Part shown: positions 60,614 to 64,000 of the stretch, in pieces | How positions within the stretch are numbered: position 1 is the first letter of the stretch | Layout: each line of letters begins with the position of its first letter | NCBI GenBank assembly: GCA_020809425.1 | Contig: JAGGDC010000002.1 | Coordinates: forward strand, 625,841 to 689,840 | From: Candidatus Synoicihabitans palmerolidicus | Lineage (GTDB): Bacteria > Verrucomicrobiota > Verrucomicrobiia > Opitutales > Opitutaceae | Length of the DNA: 64,000 nt | Direction of reading: 5' to 3' | The notes under the pieces: model-generated | What the model was told of the DNA's origin: nothing | What the model saw: only the letters and a program-made list of their open reading frames with translations | The model's database searches: none | Translations under genes and position numbers: made by a program

Positions 60614-61842
60614 CTCCAGTCATATTCCCGATGGTAGTTACGCACCCCTTTCAACACCAACAAACCACGGCCCGCCAAGGTTTGGTCGTAGAGGTTTCGG
60701 TAAGGAGCTAAGTCCACTTCCTGATCCTTCACGCCGAATACCCAGTCCAACCCGGCATCAAGCAGCTGCTCGTACTCCGGCATGGAAAGTACATACCGAT
60801 CTGCTAGGGCGGCGGAGAGTGCGGCTCCTTTAAAAGAGGTTCTCGCGCCGGGTCCTGCCACTCCGCTGTAAAATTCGCCGCAGCACCCCGAGCCGTACGA
60901 ATAGACTCCAATGCGTCGTGGTTGGAAAAGATCGGCCCCGTCAATTAGTCCGCACAACGCGAGATACACCGTAGCAGAATAAATGTTACCGATCTCTGCG
61001 CAAAACCGCAGCGATGGCGTGACGCGTCGATCGAAGTCAGCCTCGGCCTCCGCCGGCGACGTGCCTCTCAATTTGCGAAGGAGCATTCGGTGCGCGCCTT
61101 TCACCATACCGGGAAATGGAGTGTGAAAGGCCAGATAATCAAAAGTCTCGAAGAAATCAGCTCCCTCCACTCTTCGCGCGTATTCCGCAAAACTGTGTTC
61201 CAAGCAATCGAGGTAAGCGATGAGCGATAAATCCGAATCACCGGTCTCGATGTCCGCCGCGGGGCGGCACGTATCCATTACCTCATACCCATGGTAACCA
61301 TTGGCCCCAAAATCCAATTCGAAAACGTCCGGCTCGTCGCCCACGATCATCGCCACCGCACCCGCACCTTGGGAGGGCTCGACGTAGCTACCCCGAATAG
61401 TCGCCCGTCCAATATCGGTCCCTATCACCAGAGCCTTTGCCCCCAGGGAAGCCTGTGAGGCCACAAAACCGACTGCCATTTGTAGCGCCGCAGTCGCGCC
61501 GTAACAGGCCTGTTTAATTTCGAACAAGCGGCAGGTGCGCCCAAGCCCGAGATAGTGGTGCACGTAGGTCGTCATCGACTTGCCAAAATCAATGCCCGAT
61601 TCCGTGCCCACGATTACCAATTCGATGCGTGCTCGGTCTTCCGCCGACATGGCCTCGATCAGAGGTTTGGCGGCATTGACCGCCAAAGTCACCGGATCCT
61701 CGCAAGGCAGGGCCACGGATTTTCGCACCAGCATGAGATTGTCAAACCTACGCATGTCCAGCTCCCGTACCTCAAATAGCATGCGGATGTCGAGCACGGC
61801 CCGCGCCCCGTAGAAATTGATCGATTCGATACCAATACGCAT
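60610..61842 (-). CDS. HMG-CoA synthase-like enzyme of beta-branching (HCS)
   Basis: This intact protein has 410 residues. The catalytic triad is visible: Glu in VGTESGIDFGKS (residue about 82), Cys in EIKQACYGATAAL (about 114) and His in AFHTPFPGMVKGAH (about 245). It condenses acetyl-ACP with a beta-keto polyketide intermediate on its ACP. The order ACP-KS-HCS-ECH-ECH is the standard cassette of trans-AT and related clusters. It begins 4 bases after the KS stop. Confidence 0.93.
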   Translation of the reverse strand: MRIGIESINFYGARAVLDIRMLFEVRELDMRRFDNLMLVRKSVALPCEDPVTLAVNAAKPLIEAMSAEDRARIELVIVGTESGIDFGKSMTTYVHHYLGLGRTCRLFEIKQACYGATAALQMAVGFVASQASLGAKALVIGTDIGRATIRGSYVEPSQGAGAVAMIVGDEPDVFELDFGANGYHGYEVMDTCRPAADIETGDSDLSLIAYLDCLEHSFAEYARRVEGADFFETFDYLAFHTPFPGMVKGAHRMLLRKLRGTSPAEAEADFDRRVTPSLRFCAEIGNIYSATVYLALCGLIDGADLFQPRRIGVYSYGSGCCGEFYSGVAGPGARTSFKGAALSAALADRYVLSMPEYEQLLDAGLDWVFGVKDQEVDLAPYRNLYDQTLAGRGLLVLKGVRNYHREYDWS

Positions 61843-61846
61843 TTTT

Positions 61847-63121
61847 TTAAGGAGCCGAGATCACCAAGCTGCTATTAAAACCGCCGAAACCAAAGCTGTT
61901 CGACAGGGCCAGCCGAACCTCCGAACTTTCGGCATCAACGGCAACCAGAGAAAGTTGCGCATCGATGGGTTGGACGAGGTTCGGATTACCGTGGAGAAAA
62001 CCCCCCTCGACCTGTAACAGGCAAGCCAATAGTTCCACCAAACCTGCACTACTCAAGCCATGACCCAGCAAAGCCTTCGTGGCATTGATTCGCGGCCTCC
62101 CCGGCCCTAGGCCAAAAACTTCCCGCAAGGCCTCGCATTCTGCGCGATCTCCAGCCGGTGATCCCGTTCCATGCGCGTTCACGTAGTCTATCTCTTGAGC
62201 CGAAACGCCCGCCGCGGCCAAGGCCGCTCTCATCGCTTGCACCTCGGCTGCTGCCACCGGTTCGGGGCCATGACGCGCATCCAGCAGTAACGACACTCCG
62301 AGAACACGCCCCCGCGCTGAAACGCTCCGCCTCCGGGCCGACTCGCCCGACTCAAGCACGACGGCGGCGGCCGCTTCACCCCACACGAATCCGTCGTGAC
62401 CTTTGTCAAACGGCCGGGGTGCCGCCGACGCTTCTCCCGTCAAAGATGCGGCCCCTAATATGCCAAACGCTTCCAATTCAACTGGAGACAAGACCGAGGC
62501 CGCCCCTACTACCACACAACGCTCCACCACTCCCGCGCGCACCCAATGCCAAGCCTGAAACAAGGCCGCATTACCACTCGCTGAGGCAGCTCCGACGGTC
62601 ATACCCGGCCCCCGCACTCCCAACATCTGGCTGAGACAGCCGACCTGATTGCTGTCCGAATAGGAAACAGCGAACTTGGGATTCACCCGGCGCTCGCTGG
62701 CAGCCAAAGCCCCAAGATTTTCTGCCATGTAATCCTGACTAAGATTGCTGCCGGCCACGATAATGCCCGTACCCGCGCCAAGGGCGGGATCCTCCGCATC
62801 AAGCCTCGCGTCGCGCCACGCCTCCACCGCCGCAACCGCACCGAGCCGGGTGGAACGGGTGGCATTGTGCAGCACTTTACGAGCACGCTTCCAGATCCCA
62901 GACACGGGCGTCTCAATCTCCTCCAACCAACGGACGTGATCAAAATCCTGCACGCGCGCCGCCACCCGCGGACCTCTTGCGGTGATGAGCTCCGGGGGCA
63001 GCACCTGAACGCCCCGCTGCCCTTCACGCAGGGCCAAACCCAACTCCGTCATTGAAGAAGCGATACTGCAGATCACCCCGCCACCCGTGCACACCACTTC
63101 GTGTTCTCTCGCTCGTTGCAT
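61847..63121 (-). CDS. Stand-alone ketosynthase with Ser for active-site Cys (decarboxylating KS)
   Basis: This intact protein has 424 residues from ATG 63121, 14 bases after the ACP stop; a longer in-frame extension overlaps the ACP and is rejected. The nucleophile position of the KS motif reads TVGAASASGNAAL, with Ser (TCA, 62582-62584) where Cys is normal. The two His are present (NAHGTGSPAGD, ATKALLGHGLSSAG). Such KSs decarboxylate malonyl-ACP to acetyl-ACP for the HCS. Confidence 0.9.
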   Translation of the reverse strand: MQRAREHEVVCTGGGVICSIASSMTELGLALREGQRGVQVLPPELITARGPRVAARVQDFDHVRWLEEIETPVSGIWKRARKVLHNATRSTRLGAVAAVEAWRDARLDAEDPALGAGTGIIVAGSNLSQDYMAENLGALAASERRVNPKFAVSYSDSNQVGCLSQMLGVRGPGMTVGAASASGNAALFQAWHWVRAGVVERCVVVGAASVLSPVELEAFGILGAASLTGEASAAPRPFDKGHDGFVWGEAAAAVVLESGESARRRSVSARGRVLGVSLLLDARHGPEPVAAAEVQAMRAALAAAGVSAQEIDYVNAHGTGSPAGDRAECEALREVFGLGPGRPRINATKALLGHGLSSAGLVELLACLLQVEGGFLHGNPNLVQPIDAQLSLVAVDAESSEVRLALSNSFGFGGFNSSLVISAP

Positions 63122-63134
63122 CTTGATGATTCGC

Positions 63135-63407
63135 TCAACGAGAGCGGTCGCTGGTATGTCGTTTAAAAATCTCCACGAGGTCGGCGAGAGTACTGGCCCC
63201 ATGTAACTCAACGGTGGGCACGTTCACCTGGAGTGCTTCACTCGCATACATGACCACTTCCACCCGGTCGATCGAGTTGGCACCGAGGTCGGTCATGTTG
63301 CTTTCCGGTACGATGTCATCGGGGTTAAGGTCGAAGACGACTTCCAACAAGTTGGCTTTGACGATTTCGAGGATACGTTGGGATTCCGGGTCCATTGGAA
63401 CATTCAT
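63135..63407 (-). CDS. Stand-alone acyl carrier protein of the cassette
   Basis: This protein has 90 residues. The phosphopantetheine attachment Ser45 lies in TDLGANSIDRVEVVMYA. It is the dedicated donor ACP that is loaded with malonyl and decarboxylated by the adjacent KS. Its start overlaps the stop of the enoyl reductase (ATGA at 63404-63407), so the two genes are coupled. Confidence 0.92.
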   Translation of the reverse strand: MNVPMDPESQRILEIVKANLLEVVFDLNPDDIVPESNMTDLGANSIDRVEVVMYASEALQVNVPTVELHGASTLADLVEIFKRHTSDRSR

Positions 63408-64000
63408 GTTTCGATAAGTGACCGATAGCGCTGCGACAAAACTGCCGCCGCCCCCGTCATTAATTGATCGGCGATCAGGTCCACGTGCCGGTTACGCCAG
63501 TCGGCCATCGCCGTTCCGCGTACCCATTGGTTAAAAGCTCCCAAGGCCGGACCTGAGTGGATTTGAAAATCAGTTTGTTCGGCGGGTTCTCCCGCTAGGG
63601 CCAGTCGTGACGTGTGGACAAAATACCAGCGAAAGATCAGCGCCATGCGATGCTTCGGATCGCGTTCGGCTCGAGCAATGACAGCGGGTGCTCGCTGCGC
63701 GTAAAACATTCGGGTCTCCTCCCACACCGCATCGAAGGAGCGTTTGAAATAACGCGTCTCAATCTGCTCCCGGGTTTTTGCATCGATCTGCTCAATCGAA
63801 TCATACTGGCGATAGAGATCATACAGTTTCTTCGCGCGGCCCGGGAAAAGCAGTCCACGCTTAAATACCTGCACCTTGGCGCCCATTTCAAACATGTCGC
63901 CCGCCGGCACAATATCCATGTCCTGCGCCTCCGCCGCTTGCAGCATATCCTTCACTCGATCACTGGTCCCAGCTTCGACCGTGCATTGATTGACGGAACC
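63404..64000 (-). CDS. PfaD-type trans-acting enoyl reductase, C-terminal part
   Basis: The gene runs off the right edge; 199 codons are visible, beginning GSVNQCTVEAGTSDRVKDML at the edge, then DMDIVPAGDMFEMGAKVQVF, AKKLYDLYRQYDSI and FQIHSGPALGAFNQWVRGTA. These are C-terminal motifs of the FMN-dependent PfaD/2-nitropropane dioxygenase-like enoyl reductases of trans-AT and PUFA synthases. It would reduce enoyl intermediates in trans. More polyketide genes are expected beyond 64000. The visible part is intact. Confidence 0.9.
   Translation of the reverse strand, partial: GSVNQCTVEAGTSDRVKDMLQAAEAQDMDIVPAGDMFEMGAKVQVFKRGLLFPGRAKKLYDLYRQYDSIEQIDAKTREQIETRYFKRSFDAVWEETRMFYAQRAPAVIARAERDPKHRMALIFRWYFVHTSRLALAGEPAEQTDFQIHSGPALGAFNQWVRGTAMADWRNRHVDLIADQLMTGAAAVLSQRYRSLIET

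Overview
The window looks like a chromosome segment from a Verrucomicrobiota bacterium, most likely family Opitutaceae. Three things point there: a complete five-gene set resembling the Akkermansia Amuc_1098 to Amuc_1102 pilus-like locus (32.5-39.5 kb), an Opitutaceae-style TonB receptor N-terminus, and an ordinary housekeeping set (TatC, RuvC, RecF, GatB, PDH E1/E2, AddAB, S20). The right end (56.4-64.0 kb) is the edge of a trans-AT polyketide cluster: PfaD-type enoyl reductase, stand-alone ACP, Ser-for-Cys ketosynthase, HMG-CoA-synthase-like enzyme, two enoyl-CoA hydratases (a beta-branching cassette), a broken GT25-like glycosyltransferase and a carbamoyltransferase. A carbamate plus beta-methyl branches in an Opitutaceae host recalls the Antarctic ascidian symbiont Candidatus Synoicihabitans palmerolidicus and its palmerolide clusters. 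That match is from memory and was not tested by a search.

Layout: 0-2.2 kb RAYT remnant and IS copy A; 2.2-9.0 kb signalling and envelope genes (broken NtrC-like regulator, CheX-like, double receiver-STAS, TPR protein, MntR); 9.1-19.3 kb tatC, broken XylR-like regulator, broken TonB receptor, ruvC, TSUP permease, broken recF, cysteine desulfurase; 19.3-30.6 kb IS copies B, C and F around a broken nucleoside permease, gatB and a broken M16 peptidase; 30.7-43.7 kb 5'-3' exonuclease, YdcF-like protein, the pilus-like locus, a broken NUDIX gene and pdhABC; 43.8-47.8 kb a nest of three insertion sequences; 47.8-54.1 kb addA, addB, rpsT; 54.4-56.4 kb IS copy E and an IS30 remnant that border the polyketide cluster.

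The dominant theme is decay. Five near-identical IS copies share the same two transposase frameshifts, and a sixth relative is more diverged. About half of the chromosomal genes carry frameshifts or in-frame stops. Many of the stops and several key-residue losses fit single C-to-T or G-to-A transitions (TGG to TGA, CAG to TAG, Asp to Asn, Glu to Lys). In contrast, most of the polyketide tailoring genes, PDH, AddAB, GatB and S20 read through intact. This pattern suits a host-restricted symbiont losing genes while keeping metabolite production, but residual assembly error cannot be excluded for the homopolymer indels without raw reads.
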